DNA of 64,000 nt from JAUVXE01 sp964349355. Its GTDB lineage: Bacteria; Actinomycetota; Coriobacteriia; Anaerosomatales; SLCP01. Where the stretch lies: positions 1 through 64,000 of the forward strand of contig CAYGFZ010000001.1 in the NCBI GenBank assembly GCA_964349355.1, read 5' to 3'. Positions within the stretch are counted from its first letter, which is position 1. The number at the start of each line of letters is the position of its first letter. The notes under the pieces are model-generated. The model saw only the letters and a program-made list of their open reading frames with translations. It did not search any database and was not told the origin of the DNA. The translations under genes and the position numbers were made by a program. Shown piece by piece: positions 23,996-33,915 of the stretch.

Positions 23996-25378
23996 TCACC
24001 ACCCGTCGATCGAGATCGGACGTTGCGGGCCCTCCCAGATACTCTCACGGGAACCACCGCGCTCATCGAAGCGAGTGACGACCGTGCGGATCGATGCGTC
24101 ACGATCGCTCCACTCTTCGTCCAAGATCAGGATGCCGCCATCAGGATGCCACACAGCACCGTAGTTGATCGGCAGATGACCGAGCTGGGTCGTCTCATCT
24201 GGAGTCATGAGCCAGATCGACTCGTCAGCGAGAATCATCACTTCCGCCTGTCCCGCGCCGATGATGCTCAGGTTCCACGAGCGGTCCCACTCCTCAGGCA
24301 CAGATAGGTCGTCGAACCGATTCGCATGAAATGAGACGCCCTCCGGCTCAATCGCAACAAGACGAGTCGCACCTTCCCGCTCGTCAGCCTCGTACGCTTC
24401 CTCGTTGATCTTCGTGGCAAAGAGAACGTCGTCTGAAGGATGCCACGCGGCGACTGCCGCACTCGCTCCCATGCCGACGTGCCCACGCATCTCGGCGACG
24501 ACGCCCCCCTCGACTGCGTCGACGACGAGTATCCGTGCCGTATCGGACACCTCTTCCGACTCCCCGGTCTCTTCGGGCTGATCGGAGCCACCAAAGAGCA
24601 TATCCCACCAGGAGATCCCCTCATCGAAGAATGGCATCTCGGTGATGGGTGAACGTTCGACAAGGGCAAGGAACCGGCCCGAAGGCGACCAGCCTACGAT
24701 GTCGAAGGTGCCGAATCCCGCGGGAAGCACGACCTCGCGAGTCTCGCCAGGAGAGGCCTGGCTCTCGATCAGAAGCCGCGATGGGTAGACTCCCCTGCTG
24801 GCATCGACCTGTGGATACACCGTCAACTCCGCTGGACCTGGCCAGGCCGTCCAGCTGGGATTGGGGTTGTCAGCGGGACGGGGGCTGCTCTCGGAAAGAT
24901 CCCACGTGTACAGTTCATCCGGAGCACTGTCACCCAGCGGATGCACCCGACCTGAGGTCGGAGCCGCGCTGTCCCCCGCAGGGACCAGCCATGCGACCCA
25001 TCCGAAGTGCTCGACCGCAAGAACGTGATAGCCGGCCTCCGTCCGCGTCTCGTCGGTCTCGCGATCCCAGACGACCACCAGCGGTTCCTCATCGGCGGTG
25101 AAGGTCTGGATCACAGCGTAGCGCCCGTCCCCACTCCAGCGGACGAACTCGGCACCCGACTGAAACGTCTCCACAACGCCCTCGAACGCGGTCCGGGCAA
25201 CGAAGACCGATGCGACACTACAGACACAACATAGAAGCAGTGCCACGACCACCGCGACGAGAACCACTGCGACCGATGCCCGACGCCGCGGCTCCGATTC
25301 CGTCGGTATCGGCTCGGGGATCGGCGCAGGCTGATCGGACGGTGCCTGGGGGAGGTTCCCGTCACTGTGTTCAGACAT
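23996..25378 (-). CDS. Unknown membrane-anchored beta-propeller-like protein within the pyr operon
   Basis: A 460-residue protein not recognised as a named family. The first ~32 residues are proline- and acid-rich, followed by one membrane helix (about 34-62, including LLLCCVCSVASVFVA). The rest is predicted outside and rich in short beta motifs such as FVRWSGDGRYAVIQT, IVGWSPSGRFLALVE, AAWHPSDDVLFATK and AVWHPDGGILILDEE, spaced like WD40/TolB-type blades. Its start overlaps the pyrD stop by 8 nt and pyrF follows after 9 nt, so it is expressed with pyrimidine synthesis. No catalytic motif is seen. It may be a sensor or surface protein; function unknown. Confidence 0.7.
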   Translation of the reverse strand: MSEHSDGNLPQAPSDQPAPIPEPIPTESEPRRRASVAVVLVAVVVALLLCCVCSVASVFVARTAFEGVVETFQSGAEFVRWSGDGRYAVIQTFTADEEPLVVVWDRETDETRTEAGYHVLAVEHFGWVAWLVPAGDSAAPTSGRVHPLGDSAPDELYTWDLSESSPRPADNPNPSWTAWPGPAELTVYPQVDASRGVYPSRLLIESQASPGETREVVLPAGFGTFDIVGWSPSGRFLALVERSPITEMPFFDEGISWWDMLFGGSDQPEETGESEEVSDTARILVVDAVEGGVVAEMRGHVGMGASAAVAAWHPSDDVLFATKINEEAYEADEREGATRLVAIEPEGVSFHANRFDDLSVPEEWDRSWNLSIIGAGQAEVMILADESIWLMTPDETTQLGHLPINYGAVWHPDGGILILDEEWSDRDASIRTVVTRFDERGGSRESIWEGPQRPISIDGW

Positions 25379-26297
25379 CCAGTGCCCCCGTAAGATCCTT
25401 TACCGATCGAATGGCGCGGGCGTGGCAGAGCTCGGCCAGACCGTCGACGATGCGAACCGTACTCGTCGGGTCCACGAAGTTGGCGGTACCCACGGCTACC
25501 GCGGTCGCACCTGCAAGCATGAACTCGGCGGCGTCCTCGGCGGTCATGATGCCTCCCATCCCGACCACAGGGATACTCACCGCTCCGGCGACCTGCCAGA
25601 CCATCCGCAAGGCGACAGGCTTGATCGCCGGTCCAGAGAGCCCCCCGACGACCCGTGCAAGTCTCGGCCGGAACGTCTTAGCATCTATCGCCATCCCGAG
25701 GAGTGTGTTGATCAGCGAGACTCCATCAGCGCCCGCGGCCTCGACGGAGCGGGCCACCTCGACGATGTCGGTGACGTTGGGCGAGAGCTTGACGATGAGC
25801 GGACGATTCGTGACCGCTCGGCACACGGCGGTGACCTCGCTGGCTGCGGCACAATCGGTACCGAAGGCCATACCGCCGGCATCGACGTTGGGACACGAGA
25901 TGTTGACCTCGTAGGCGTCGACATGCGATTCGCGGTCGAGACGCTCGATCACCGCAGCATACTCGGCCACCGTATGACCGGACACGTTCACAATGACCGG
26001 GACGCCCGGGGCATTCTCGGCGAGCCATACGAGGTCTGTCGCACAGAACTCTTCGACACCGGGGTTTTGCAGGCCGATGGAGTTGAGCATCCCGCTAGAT
26101 GTCTCAGCGATCCGAGGAGCAGCATTGCCCTCCCACGCCTCAAGCGAGACTCCCTTGGTGACGATGGCGCCAAGGCGCTTCAGGTCGATGAAGTCAGCAT
26201 ACTCCCGACCGCTGGCGAACGTGCCAGAGGCGGTCAGGACCGGGTTGGCGAGCTCAAGCCCGGCCAGGTTCACTCTCATGTCCACGCGACTGCTCAC
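25371..26297 (-). CDS. pyrD: Dihydroorotate dehydrogenase, class 1B catalytic subunit
   Basis: A 308-residue FMN enzyme that oxidises dihydroorotate to orotate. It uses a cysteine base, seen in EVNISCPNV, which marks class 1. Class 1B is indicated by the adjacent pyrK. Other features are PVLTASGTFASG, the substrate loop LNSIGLQNPG and the FMN phosphate segment GMGGIMTAEDAAEFMLAGA. GTG at 26297 is the longest supported start; an ATG at residue 7 is possible. It transfers electrons to NAD+ through PyrK. Confidence 0.94.
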   Translation of the reverse strand: MSSRVDMRVNLAGLELANPVLTASGTFASGREYADFIDLKRLGAIVTKGVSLEAWEGNAAPRIAETSSGMLNSIGLQNPGVEEFCATDLVWLAENAPGVPVIVNVSGHTVAEYAAVIERLDRESHVDAYEVNISCPNVDAGGMAFGTDCAAASEVTAVCRAVTNRPLIVKLSPNVTDIVEVARSVEAAGADGVSLINTLLGMAIDAKTFRPRLARVVGGLSGPAIKPVALRMVWQVAGAVSIPVVGMGGIMTAEDAAEFMLAGATAVAVGTANFVDPTSTVRIVDGLAELCHARAIRSVKDLTGALDV

Positions 26298-26329
26298 AGG
26301 TGGTCCTATCCTCTACCTCGACTTGATGG

Positions 26330-27166
26330 TCAGTGTCCGGGTCCTGTACCAGGCGAGTCCCACAGGACCTCCTCGGCCGGGAAGACAGGGCCGTCGACAC
26401 AGGCGCGCTTCAGTCCGGAGGTCGTGCTCACCACACACGAGAGACAGGCGCCGATGCCGCACGCCATCAGCCGCTCAAGCGACACCTGACACGGTACATC
26501 GACCGCCGCTGCCTGACTTGCGACGATCCGCTGCATGACCTCGGGTCCGCAGGTATAGATGACGTCGAACCTTCCCTCCCGCAGGAGAGATTCGCACACA
26601 CCCGTGACGAACCCATGGGTGCCGCACGAACCGTCATCGGTCGCGACCACAACGCGGCGGGCGACACGTTCGAAGAGGTCCCGGCCCAGCAGGCGATCTT
26701 CGCAGGGAGCGCCTGCGGCGACCGTGACAGCGACCCCGCGTGCGGCAAGGTCCTCGGCAAGCATGCCGAGGGGCGCTGCACCGAGGCCCCCCGCGACGAG
26801 TAGCGCATGAGCGGTGTCGTCGGGGATGTGCCACCCGGTACCGAGCGGTCCGAGGAGGTCCATCCTGTCATTCGGCTGTACCTCAGCGAGGAATCGCGTG
26901 CCGGCACCGAGCACCTGATAGAGGATCTCGATCCGCTCACCGCTCGCCCGATAGACCGAGAACGGTCGTCTGAGCAAGAAGTCGGTCCCACGGGCGATCC
27001 GCAGATGTACGAACTGACCGGGGCAAACAGATGCGGCGCTGTGAGGTGCGTCGAGAATGAGCAGACCGACTCCCTCCGACACGCGATCGTTCGCGACCAC
27101 GGTCACGTGTTCGAGCGAAGGCGCGACCCGGCGATGACTGCACTCTGCGCCACCCGATTCGATCAC
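26330..27166 (-). CDS. pyrK: Dihydroorotate dehydrogenase electron-transfer subunit
   Basis: A 278-residue iron-sulfur flavoprotein that carries electrons from PyrD to NAD+. The FAD-binding motif is LLRRPFSVY, followed by the NAD domain (LLVAGGLGAAPLG). The C-terminal 2Fe-2S cluster is held by MACGIGACLSCVV and a further cysteine in RACVDGPVF. GTG 27166 overlaps the carB stop by 4 nt (GTGA). Length is slightly above the usual 250-265 because of an N-terminal extension. Confidence 0.94.
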   Translation of the reverse strand: MIESGGAECSHRRVAPSLEHVTVVANDRVSEGVGLLILDAPHSAASVCPGQFVHLRIARGTDFLLRRPFSVYRASGERIEILYQVLGAGTRFLAEVQPNDRMDLLGPLGTGWHIPDDTAHALLVAGGLGAAPLGMLAEDLAARGVAVTVAAGAPCEDRLLGRDLFERVARRVVVATDDGSCGTHGFVTGVCESLLREGRFDVIYTCGPEVMQRIVASQAAAVDVPCQVSLERLMACGIGACLSCVVSTTSGLKRACVDGPVFPAEEVLWDSPGTGPGH

Positions 27167-30100
27167 ACTCCCCCACCCGCCCCATCATCGAAGTCCTGCA
27201 GAGCGACCACATCGAGTCGCCCATCGGTCCCGAGAGCGGCTTCGATCGCATGGACGACCGCGCTGGCCGCCTGGGCCGTGGTGATGTTCGTGATGCCGTG
27301 GCGGATCGCCGCCGCACGGATATGATAGCCGTCCGAGCGGGTCTCCTGCCCGAACGGCGTGTTGATGACGAGTTGCACCTCGCCGTTCTTCATCGCATCG
27401 ACGATGTTCGGACGACCCTCATGGACCTTGAGCACCTGCGTCACAGGTATACCGGCCGCCTTCAGGCTTCGGGCCGTCCCGCCGGTAGAGAGGATCTCGA
27501 ACCCGAGGGTGTGCAGGTGCTTGACGACCGGGAGGATCGCACGCTTGTCGCGGTCGCACACGCTCACGAACGCAGTCCCGCTCGTGGGGAGCGAGTAGTC
27601 GATCGCCAGCTGCGACTTCGCGTAGGCTGCCGGGAAGTCAGCCGCTACCCCCATCACCTCGCCCGTCGACTTCATCTCAGGACCGAGGACCGAATTCGCA
27701 CCCGGGAAGCGGCCGAAAGGCATGACCGCCTCCTTCACGCAGTAGCGGCCCAGGTCCCGGCCCTCCTCGGGCAGGCCCATCTCTGCGAGCTTCTCGCCAC
27801 CCATCACGCCAGCAGCCACCTTGGCGAGCGGGACTCCCGTCGCCTTGCTCACGAACGGTACGGTACGACTCGCGCGCGGGTTGACCTCCAGCACGTAGAC
27901 CGACTGGTCCTTGACCGCGAACTGGATGTTGATGAGCCCATGCACTCCAAGCTCGAGTGCGAGGGCGCGAGCGTACTCGACGATGAGCTCGATAGTGTCG
28001 GTTCCGAGGGAGAACGGTGGGATACAGCAAGCCGAGTCGCCCGAGTGGATGCCTGCCTCCTCGATGTGCTCCATCACGCCGCCCACATAGACGGTCTCAC
28101 CGTCGCACACTGCATCGACGTCGACCTCGATTGCTCCTTCGAGGAACCGGTCGAGGAGAACGGGGTGCTCTGGCGAGACGCTCGCCGCTTCCGCCATGTA
28201 CTTCTCAAGGTACTGTTCGTCGTAAGCGATGACCATGCCCCGGCCACCGAGCACGTAACTCGGACGCACCAGCAGCGGGAATCCGATGCGGCGCGCGACT
28301 TCGACGGCCTCGGCGTGCGTGTACGCTGTACCGGCCGCCGGATAGGCGATACCGAGGCGGTCGAGCACCCCTGAGAAGCGCTGCCGGTCCTCGGCCAGGT
28401 CGATCGCTTCGGGCGCGGTACCCATGATTGGAACACCTGCGTCCTCAAGAGCATGCGCGAGCTTCAGGGGCGTCTGACCACCGAATGTCACGACGACACC
28501 CTCGGGCCGCTCTGCCTCGACGATGTCCATGACGTCCTCGAAGGTCAGCGGCTCGAAGTAGAGGCGGTCTGAGGTGTCGTAGTCGGTCGAGACCGTCTCG
28601 GGGTTGCAGTTCACCATGATCGTCTCGAAACCGAGCTCAGACAGCGCGTACGCGGCGTGCACGCAGCAGTAATCGAACTCGATGCCCTGTCCGATACGGT
28701 TGGGCCCTGCGCCGAGGATCATCACCTTGCGCCTGTCACTCGGCGCGACCTCGTCCTCTTCCTCGTATGTCTTGTAGTAGTAGGGAGTACCCGCTGCGAA
28801 CTCCGCGGCGCAGGTGTCGACCGACTTGAAGGTAGCCTTCACCCCGAGGTCGAGCCTTCTTGTTCGGACCTCGGCCTCGGTCACACCCAGAAGGTAGGCG
28901 ATCTGTAGGTCGGCAAGACCGTGCTGCTTCGCGCGGCGCACCAGGGCCTCGTCAACTGCATCGAGGGATCCTGCCGAGAAGATCTCGGCCTCGATACCGA
29001 CCGCCCGCTCCAACTGCGACAGGAACCACGGATCGATGTGCGTCAAGTGATGAACATCCTCGACCGTGCGGCCGCGCCTGAACGCCTCGGCGATGTAGTA
29101 GACCCGCTTCTCGGTCGGCGTTGAGAGCATCGCGTCGAACTTGTGCTCGTCGAACGTGTCGCGCCCGTCGGCCCCCAACCCCGCACGCCCGTTCTCCAGT
29201 GACCGCATGGCCTTGCCGAACGCCTCGGCGAATGTCCGGCCGATGGCCATCGCCTCACCCACCGACTTCATCTTGGTGGTGAGTGTCGTGTCCGTACCCG
29301 GGAACTTCTCAAACGCCCAGCGCGGGATCTTCACGACCGTGTAGTCGATGCTCGGCTCGAAGCACGCGGGCGTCATCTTGGTGATGTCGTTGGGAATCTC
29401 GTCGAGCGTGTAGCCGACGGCCAGCTTTGCGGCGAACTTCGCTATCGGGAAGCCTGTCGCCTTGGACGCGAGCGCCGACGAGCGCGAGACCCGCGGGTTC
29501 ATCTCGATGACCACGAGATGGCCGTTAACAGGGTTCACCGCGAACTGGACGTTGGAGCCGCCGGTCTCGACACCGATCTCACGCATGATCGCAAGCGAGG
29601 CATCCCGCATCATCTGGTACTCGCGGTCAGTGAGCGTCTGTGCGGGCGCGACAGTAATCGAGTCCCCGGTGTGCACGCCCATCGCGTCGAAGTTCTCGAT
29701 CGAGCAGACGATGACCACGTTGTCCTTGCGGTCGCGCATGATCTCCATCTCGAACTCTTTCCAGCCGATGACGCTCTCTTCGATCAACACCTCGGCGACC
29801 GGAGACAGCGAGAGTCCGCCTGCGACTATCTCGCGCAACTCCTCGACGTTGTACGCGATTCCGCCGCCCGCACCGCCGAGCGTGAACGACGGCCTCACGA
29901 CGACCGGGAATCCGAGCTCTCGCGCGAACTTCTCGGCGTCGCGCAAGGAGTACGCGTAACCGCTCTTGGGCACGTCTAGACCGATGCGCCCCATCGCCTC
30001 CGCGAAGAGCTTGCGATCCTCACCCATCTTGATGGCATCGAGCCTCGCGCCGATGAGTTCGACGCCGTACTCGTCGAGCACGCCCGACTCCGCAAGCGCA

Positions 30101-30399
30101 ACGGCGCAGTTGAGCCCTGTCTGCCCGCCGAGGGTGGGCAGCAGCGCATCGGGGCGCTCACGAGCGATGACACGGGTGACGAACTCGGGCGTGACCGGCT
30201 CGACATAGGTGCGGTGCGCGAGTTCGGGATCGGTCATGATCGTGGCGGGATTGGAGTTGACGAGAACGACCTCGTAGCCGTCCTCGCGCAACACCTTGCA
30301 CGCCTGGGCGCCCGAGTAGTCGAACTCACACGCCTGGCCGATGATGATCGGGCCCGAACCGATAACCAGGATCTTTTTGATGTCATCGCGACGTGGCAC
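27163..30399 (-). CDS. carB: Carbamoyl phosphate synthase large subunit
   Basis: A 1,078-residue enzyme that makes carbamoyl phosphate from bicarbonate, ammonia delivered by CarA and two ATP. Two homologous ATP-grasp halves are visible: GSGPIIIGQACEFDYSGAQ opens the first and GAGPNRIGQGIEFDYCC the second. The methylglyoxal-synthase-like allosteric domain at the C terminus contains LSTGGTARSLKAAGIPV. Length is normal. Start is GTG with AAGGAG upstream. It supplies both pyrimidine and arginine synthesis, but location here ties it to pyrimidines. Confidence 0.97.
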   Translation of the reverse strand: MPRRDDIKKILVIGSGPIIIGQACEFDYSGAQACKVLREDGYEVVLVNSNPATIMTDPELAHRTYVEPVTPEFVTRVIARERPDALLPTLGGQTGLNCAVALAESGVLDEYGVELIGARLDAIKMGEDRKLFAEAMGRIGLDVPKSGYAYSLRDAEKFARELGFPVVVRPSFTLGGAGGGIAYNVEELREIVAGGLSLSPVAEVLIEESVIGWKEFEMEIMRDRKDNVVIVCSIENFDAMGVHTGDSITVAPAQTLTDREYQMMRDASLAIMREIGVETGGSNVQFAVNPVNGHLVVIEMNPRVSRSSALASKATGFPIAKFAAKLAVGYTLDEIPNDITKMTPACFEPSIDYTVVKIPRWAFEKFPGTDTTLTTKMKSVGEAMAIGRTFAEAFGKAMRSLENGRAGLGADGRDTFDEHKFDAMLSTPTEKRVYYIAEAFRRGRTVEDVHHLTHIDPWFLSQLERAVGIEAEIFSAGSLDAVDEALVRRAKQHGLADLQIAYLLGVTEAEVRTRRLDLGVKATFKSVDTCAAEFAAGTPYYYKTYEEEDEVAPSDRRKVMILGAGPNRIGQGIEFDYCCVHAAYALSELGFETIMVNCNPETVSTDYDTSDRLYFEPLTFEDVMDIVEAERPEGVVVTFGGQTPLKLAHALEDAGVPIMGTAPEAIDLAEDRQRFSGVLDRLGIAYPAAGTAYTHAEAVEVARRIGFPLLVRPSYVLGGRGMVIAYDEQYLEKYMAEAASVSPEHPVLLDRFLEGAIEVDVDAVCDGETVYVGGVMEHIEEAGIHSGDSACCIPPFSLGTDTIELIVEYARALALELGVHGLINIQFAVKDQSVYVLEVNPRASRTVPFVSKATGVPLAKVAAGVMGGEKLAEMGLPEEGRDLGRYCVKEAVMPFGRFPGANSVLGPEMKSTGEVMGVAADFPAAYAKSQLAIDYSLPTSGTAFVSVCDRDKRAILPVVKHLHTLGFEILSTGGTARSLKAAGIPVTQVLKVHEGRPNIVDAMKNGEVQLVINTPFGQETRSDGYHIRAAAIRHGITNITTAQAASAVVHAIEAALGTDGRLDVVALQDFDDGAGGGV

Positions 30400-30434
30400 G
30401 CGGGCTCCTTCTCTTCGTTTACGCGGTTTGCGTC

Positions 30435-31697
30435 TTACTCGCTCGCAATCACTGACAGGTAGTCGTCGCGGCCATCCATCATCGCCGCAAACGCATCGAA
30501 CAGGTAGCGCGCGTCATGCGGACCGGGAGCGGCCTCGGGATGGTACTGAACCGAGAACGCCGGACAGTCCAGGAGGCGGACCCCCTCGGTAGTCATGTCG
30601 TTGAGGTTGACGTGTGTGAGCTGCACGCGGCCGAACCGCTCCGAGCGCACCACCGGGGCGACGCCGGCCGCGGCCCAAGCCGCCAGGTCACCGGCATCGT
30701 GGTTCAGGTCGCTGGACTCCCCGGCTAGCAACGGCCCGATCGAAGCGAAGTCAACACAGAAGCCGTGGTTCTGGCTCGTGATCTCGACACGTCCCGTGAG
30801 GAGGTTCTTCACCGGCTGATTGCCGCCGCGGTGGCCATACTTGAGCTTGTAGGTGTCGCATCCGACGGCAAGCGAGAGCATCTGATGCCCGAGGCAGATA
30901 CCGAACACCGGCACCTTCCCGAGCAACTCCTGCAGGGTGCCGTAAAGGTAGTCGACCGCTGCCGGGTCGCCGGGTCCGTTCGCAACGAAGACGCCGTCTG
31001 GTCCGTGGGCAAGGACCTCGGCGGCAGAGGTCGTCGGAGGCACGACGAGGATATCGCAGCCTGTCTCGGCGAGGTTCCGCAGGATGTTGTACTTGATTCC
31101 CGAGTCCAGTGCGGCCACGCGATAGCGCGGGGACACCGGCAGCACTCCGGTGTCGACCGGGATCTGACCGTGCGGCCCCTCCATCCCCCACCGATAGGGT
31201 TCGGCGACCGCCACCTCTGCGACGAGGTCACGTCCGACGAGCCCCGGGGACTGGGCAGCCTTGGATACAAGCGAGGCGGGGTCGAGATCTGTTGTTGAGA
31301 TGACTGCGCGCATGGTACCTGCGTCGCGGATGTGCCTGGTAAGTCGCCGGGTATCGACGCCATCGATCGCGACGATGCCGTTGCGCGCGAGAAAGGCTCC
31401 CAAAGTCTCCTCGGAGCGCCAGTTCGACGCCACCTCGGAGAGCTCACGCACCACGAAGCCCGTCGCGAACACGCCGCGGGACTCCATGTCGGCGCCGTTC
31501 ACACCGTAGTTGCCGATATGTGGACTCGTCATCGCGATGATCTGGCCTGCATACGAAGGGTCCGTCAGCACCTCCTGATAGCCGGCCATCGAGGTGTTGA
31601 ACACCACCTCGCCGGTCGCTTCACCTGCGGCGCCGCACGCGCGGCCAGCGAACACCGTCCCGTCTTCGAGTGCGAGTAGTGCGGGGATTGCGCTCAC
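30435..31697 (-). CDS. carA: Carbamoyl phosphate synthase small subunit
   Basis: A 420-residue glutaminase subunit that passes ammonia to CarB. The N-terminal domain shows GEVVFNTSMAGYQEVLTDPS. The class I amidotransferase domain has FGICLGHQML with the nucleophile cysteine, and QYHPEAAPGPHDA with the catalytic histidine and glutamate. Residues around the fold are longer than the usual 350-390 by an internal insertion near 340-360 (SDLNHDAGDLAAWAAA). Its GTG start directly follows the pyrC stop without a gap. Confidence 0.96.
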   Translation of the reverse strand: MSAIPALLALEDGTVFAGRACGAAGEATGEVVFNTSMAGYQEVLTDPSYAGQIIAMTSPHIGNYGVNGADMESRGVFATGFVVRELSEVASNWRSEETLGAFLARNGIVAIDGVDTRRLTRHIRDAGTMRAVISTTDLDPASLVSKAAQSPGLVGRDLVAEVAVAEPYRWGMEGPHGQIPVDTGVLPVSPRYRVAALDSGIKYNILRNLAETGCDILVVPPTTSAAEVLAHGPDGVFVANGPGDPAAVDYLYGTLQELLGKVPVFGICLGHQMLSLAVGCDTYKLKYGHRGGNQPVKNLLTGRVEITSQNHGFCVDFASIGPLLAGESSDLNHDAGDLAAWAAAGVAPVVRSERFGRVQLTHVNLNDMTTEGVRLLDCPAFSVQYHPEAAPGPHDARYLFDAFAAMMDGRDDYLSVIASE

Positions 31698-32990
31698 TCA
31701 GTCGACCACCTTTCCGTTCTTGAGGGCGAACTGGCCACCGACGAGCACATCGGTCGCCTTCCCCAGAAGTGTCGCGCCGAGGAAAGCCGAGTTGGCCGAC
31801 TTCGAGACGAACCACTCGCGCCTGACCTCGACACGGGCTTCCGGATCGATGATCGTAAGGTCGGCGACCGCCCCGGGTTCCAGCCGGACCAGCGGGAGTC
31901 CGAACGCCGCACGTGGAGCGTGCGCCATGACCCGCGCGAGATCTGTCCACTCCATGCGCCCGGGCTGAACGAGATGGGTGATCATCAGCGAGAGTGCTGT
32001 TTCCAGCCCGGTGGTTCCAAACGGCGCCAACTCGAACTCAAGCTCCTTGTCGTGAGGAGCGTGCGGAGCATGGTCCGTGGCGACGCAGTCGATCGTGCCG
32101 TCGAGCAGCGCCTCGATCAGCGCCTCTCGGTCCGCGGCGGTCCGCAGTGGCGGGTTCATCTTCAGTGACGTTTCGTACGCCGTGGTTATGACGTCCTCAT
32201 CGAGGAACAGATGATGAGGGGTGACCTCGGCAGTCACCGCCACACCCCGCGCCTTCGCCTCGCGGACGAGCGCAACGGAACCGGCGGTCGAGAGGTGTGC
32301 AAGGTGCAGGCGGCAGCCCGTCAGCTCAGCGAGCCGGATGTCACGAGCGACCATGACCTCCTCGGCGGCGGCGGGTTGGCCGGACAGTCCGAGGCGGGTC
32401 GAGACGACACCCTCGTTCACCACACCGTCGCCAGCAAGCGACTCGTCCTCGCAGTGACTCACCACGATCGCGCCGAACGCGTTGGCGTAGTCCATACAGC
32501 GGCGCATCATGGCAGCCGTCTGTACGCCGCGTCCGTCATCGCTGAAGGCGACGGCTCCCTCTGCGAGCATATCGCCCATCTCGGCGAGCGCTTCGCCCTT
32601 CTGCCCGGCCGTGAGCGCACCGATCGGATGGACGCGGACCACGCCGGTCTCCTCGGCGCGCTCGATGAGAAAGCGGACCGCTGAGCCCGTGTCGCACACC
32701 GGAGAGGTGTTCGGCATCGCGCAGACCGCTGTGAAGCCGCCGTGAGCCGCGGCGCGGGTACCGCTCGCGACCGTCTCCTTGTCCTCGCGCCCAGGCTCAC
32801 GCAGGTGCGTGTGCAGGTCCACGAGACCGGGGACAACGATCTTCTCGGCACACTCGACCGTGATGCCTTTGGGAATGGTGAGGTCCTCGCCGATCTCGAC
32901 GATCTTTCCGTCCCGAACGATCATGTCTGCAACGCGATCGACTCCGGCCCCGGGGTCGACGAGCCGTCCGCCCTTAAGAAGCAACGCCAC
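31698..32990 (-). CDS. pyrC: Dihydroorotase
   Basis: A 430-residue zinc amidohydrolase that cyclises carbamoyl aspartate to dihydroorotate. Metal motifs are VDLHTHLREPG and CVATDHAPHAP, with VVSHCED and HLAHLSTAGS between them. It belongs to the long class I (PyrC of Gram-positive type). GTG at 32990 follows GGGAGG at 8 nt and is preferred; the frame is also open to a GTG at 32999, which has the ribosome site too close. It overlaps the end of pyrB by 17 nt. Confidence 0.95.
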   Translation of the reverse strand: MALLLKGGRLVDPGAGVDRVADMIVRDGKIVEIGEDLTIPKGITVECAEKIVVPGLVDLHTHLREPGREDKETVASGTRAAAHGGFTAVCAMPNTSPVCDTGSAVRFLIERAEETGVVRVHPIGALTAGQKGEALAEMGDMLAEGAVAFSDDGRGVQTAAMMRRCMDYANAFGAIVVSHCEDESLAGDGVVNEGVVSTRLGLSGQPAAAEEVMVARDIRLAELTGCRLHLAHLSTAGSVALVREAKARGVAVTAEVTPHHLFLDEDVITTAYETSLKMNPPLRTAADREALIEALLDGTIDCVATDHAPHAPHDKELEFELAPFGTTGLETALSLMITHLVQPGRMEWTDLARVMAHAPRAAFGLPLVRLEPGAVADLTIIDPEARVEVRREWFVSKSANSAFLGATLLGKATDVLVGGQFALKNGKVVD

Positions 32991-33915
32991 CGCCCTCACC
33001 TCCCAACAGCAAGTACATCACGGCCATGCGCACGGCGACACCGGCGTTGACCTGGTCCAGTACGACAGTCCTGGGTGAATCAGCCACCGCCGAGGAGATC
33101 TCTACGCCGCGGTTCATCGGACCGGGATGCATCACCAGCATCTCAGGCTTCGCCGAGGCGAGGCGAGCCTCGTTCATCCCATAGAAGCGCGCGTACTCGC
33201 GCACGCTCGGAAAGGGCATCCCTGCGGCACGTTCCATCTGGATACGCAACAGGTAGACGATGTCGAGATCGGGAAGCGCCTCGTCGAGCGAGGTCGCGAC
33301 CTCCGCTCCCAGGACGTCCGGGCGAGCGGGTAGCAAGGTGGGTGGAGCGATGAGGACCGGAGTCGCCCCGACCTTCCGCAGAGCCGGAACGAGCGAGCCG
33401 GCCACGCGGCTGTGGCAGATGTCGCCGACGATCCCGACCCGCAGCCCCTCGAGACGACCAGCGTGCTGGCGGATGGTGAACAGGTCGAGTAAAGCCTGCG
33501 TGGGGTGCTGATGCTTGCCGTCACCACCGTTGATGACGTGTGCGTCCATGCACTCGGTGAGGACGTGAGGTGCACCTGCGTATCCGTGGCGCACGACGAT
33601 GAGATCGCACGCCATGGCCGAGAGGGTCTTGGCGGTGTCGCGCAGGCTCTCGCCCTTGACGGTCGCCGAAGCCGAACCGGTCATGTTGATCGCGTCGGCG
33701 GACAAACGCTTTGCGGCGATCTCGAACGAGGTTCTCGTGCGCGTGGAGGGCTCAAGGAAGAGGTTGATGATCGTACGGCCGCGCAAGGTCGGGAGCTTCT
33801 TGATGCGCCGCTCGTTGACCTCCTTAAACGACTCAGCCGTGTCGAGAACGGTCGTGATGTCGTCTGCGGTCAGGTCGTCCATCGAGAGGATGTGGCGCGA
33901 GGAAAGGGCGCTCAC
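32974..33915 (-). CDS. pyrB: Aspartate carbamoyltransferase catalytic subunit
   Basis: A 313-residue enzyme that transfers the carbamoyl group to aspartate. Carbamoyl-phosphate motifs are LEPSTRTRTSFE and KHQHPTQALLDLF; HPGPMNRGVEI lies near the C terminus. No regulatory pyrI gene follows, as expected for a pyrR-controlled operon. GTG start overlaps the pyrR stop by 4 nt (GTGA). It is the first biosynthetic gene of the operon. Confidence 0.96.
   Translation of the reverse strand: MSALSSRHILSMDDLTADDITTVLDTAESFKEVNERRIKKLPTLRGRTIINLFLEPSTRTRTSFEIAAKRLSADAINMTGSASATVKGESLRDTAKTLSAMACDLIVVRHGYAGAPHVLTECMDAHVINGGDGKHQHPTQALLDLFTIRQHAGRLEGLRVGIVGDICHSRVAGSLVPALRKVGATPVLIAPPTLLPARPDVLGAEVATSLDEALPDLDIVYLLRIQMERAAGMPFPSVREYARFYGMNEARLASAKPEMLVMHPGPMNRGVEISSAVADSPRTVVLDQVNAGVAVRMAVMYLLLGGEGGGVAS

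Noticed and set aside
27250..28374. A 374-residue plus-strand frame opposite carB
   Set aside because: carB is full length and conserved on the other strand; the frame has no family motif or ribosome site.
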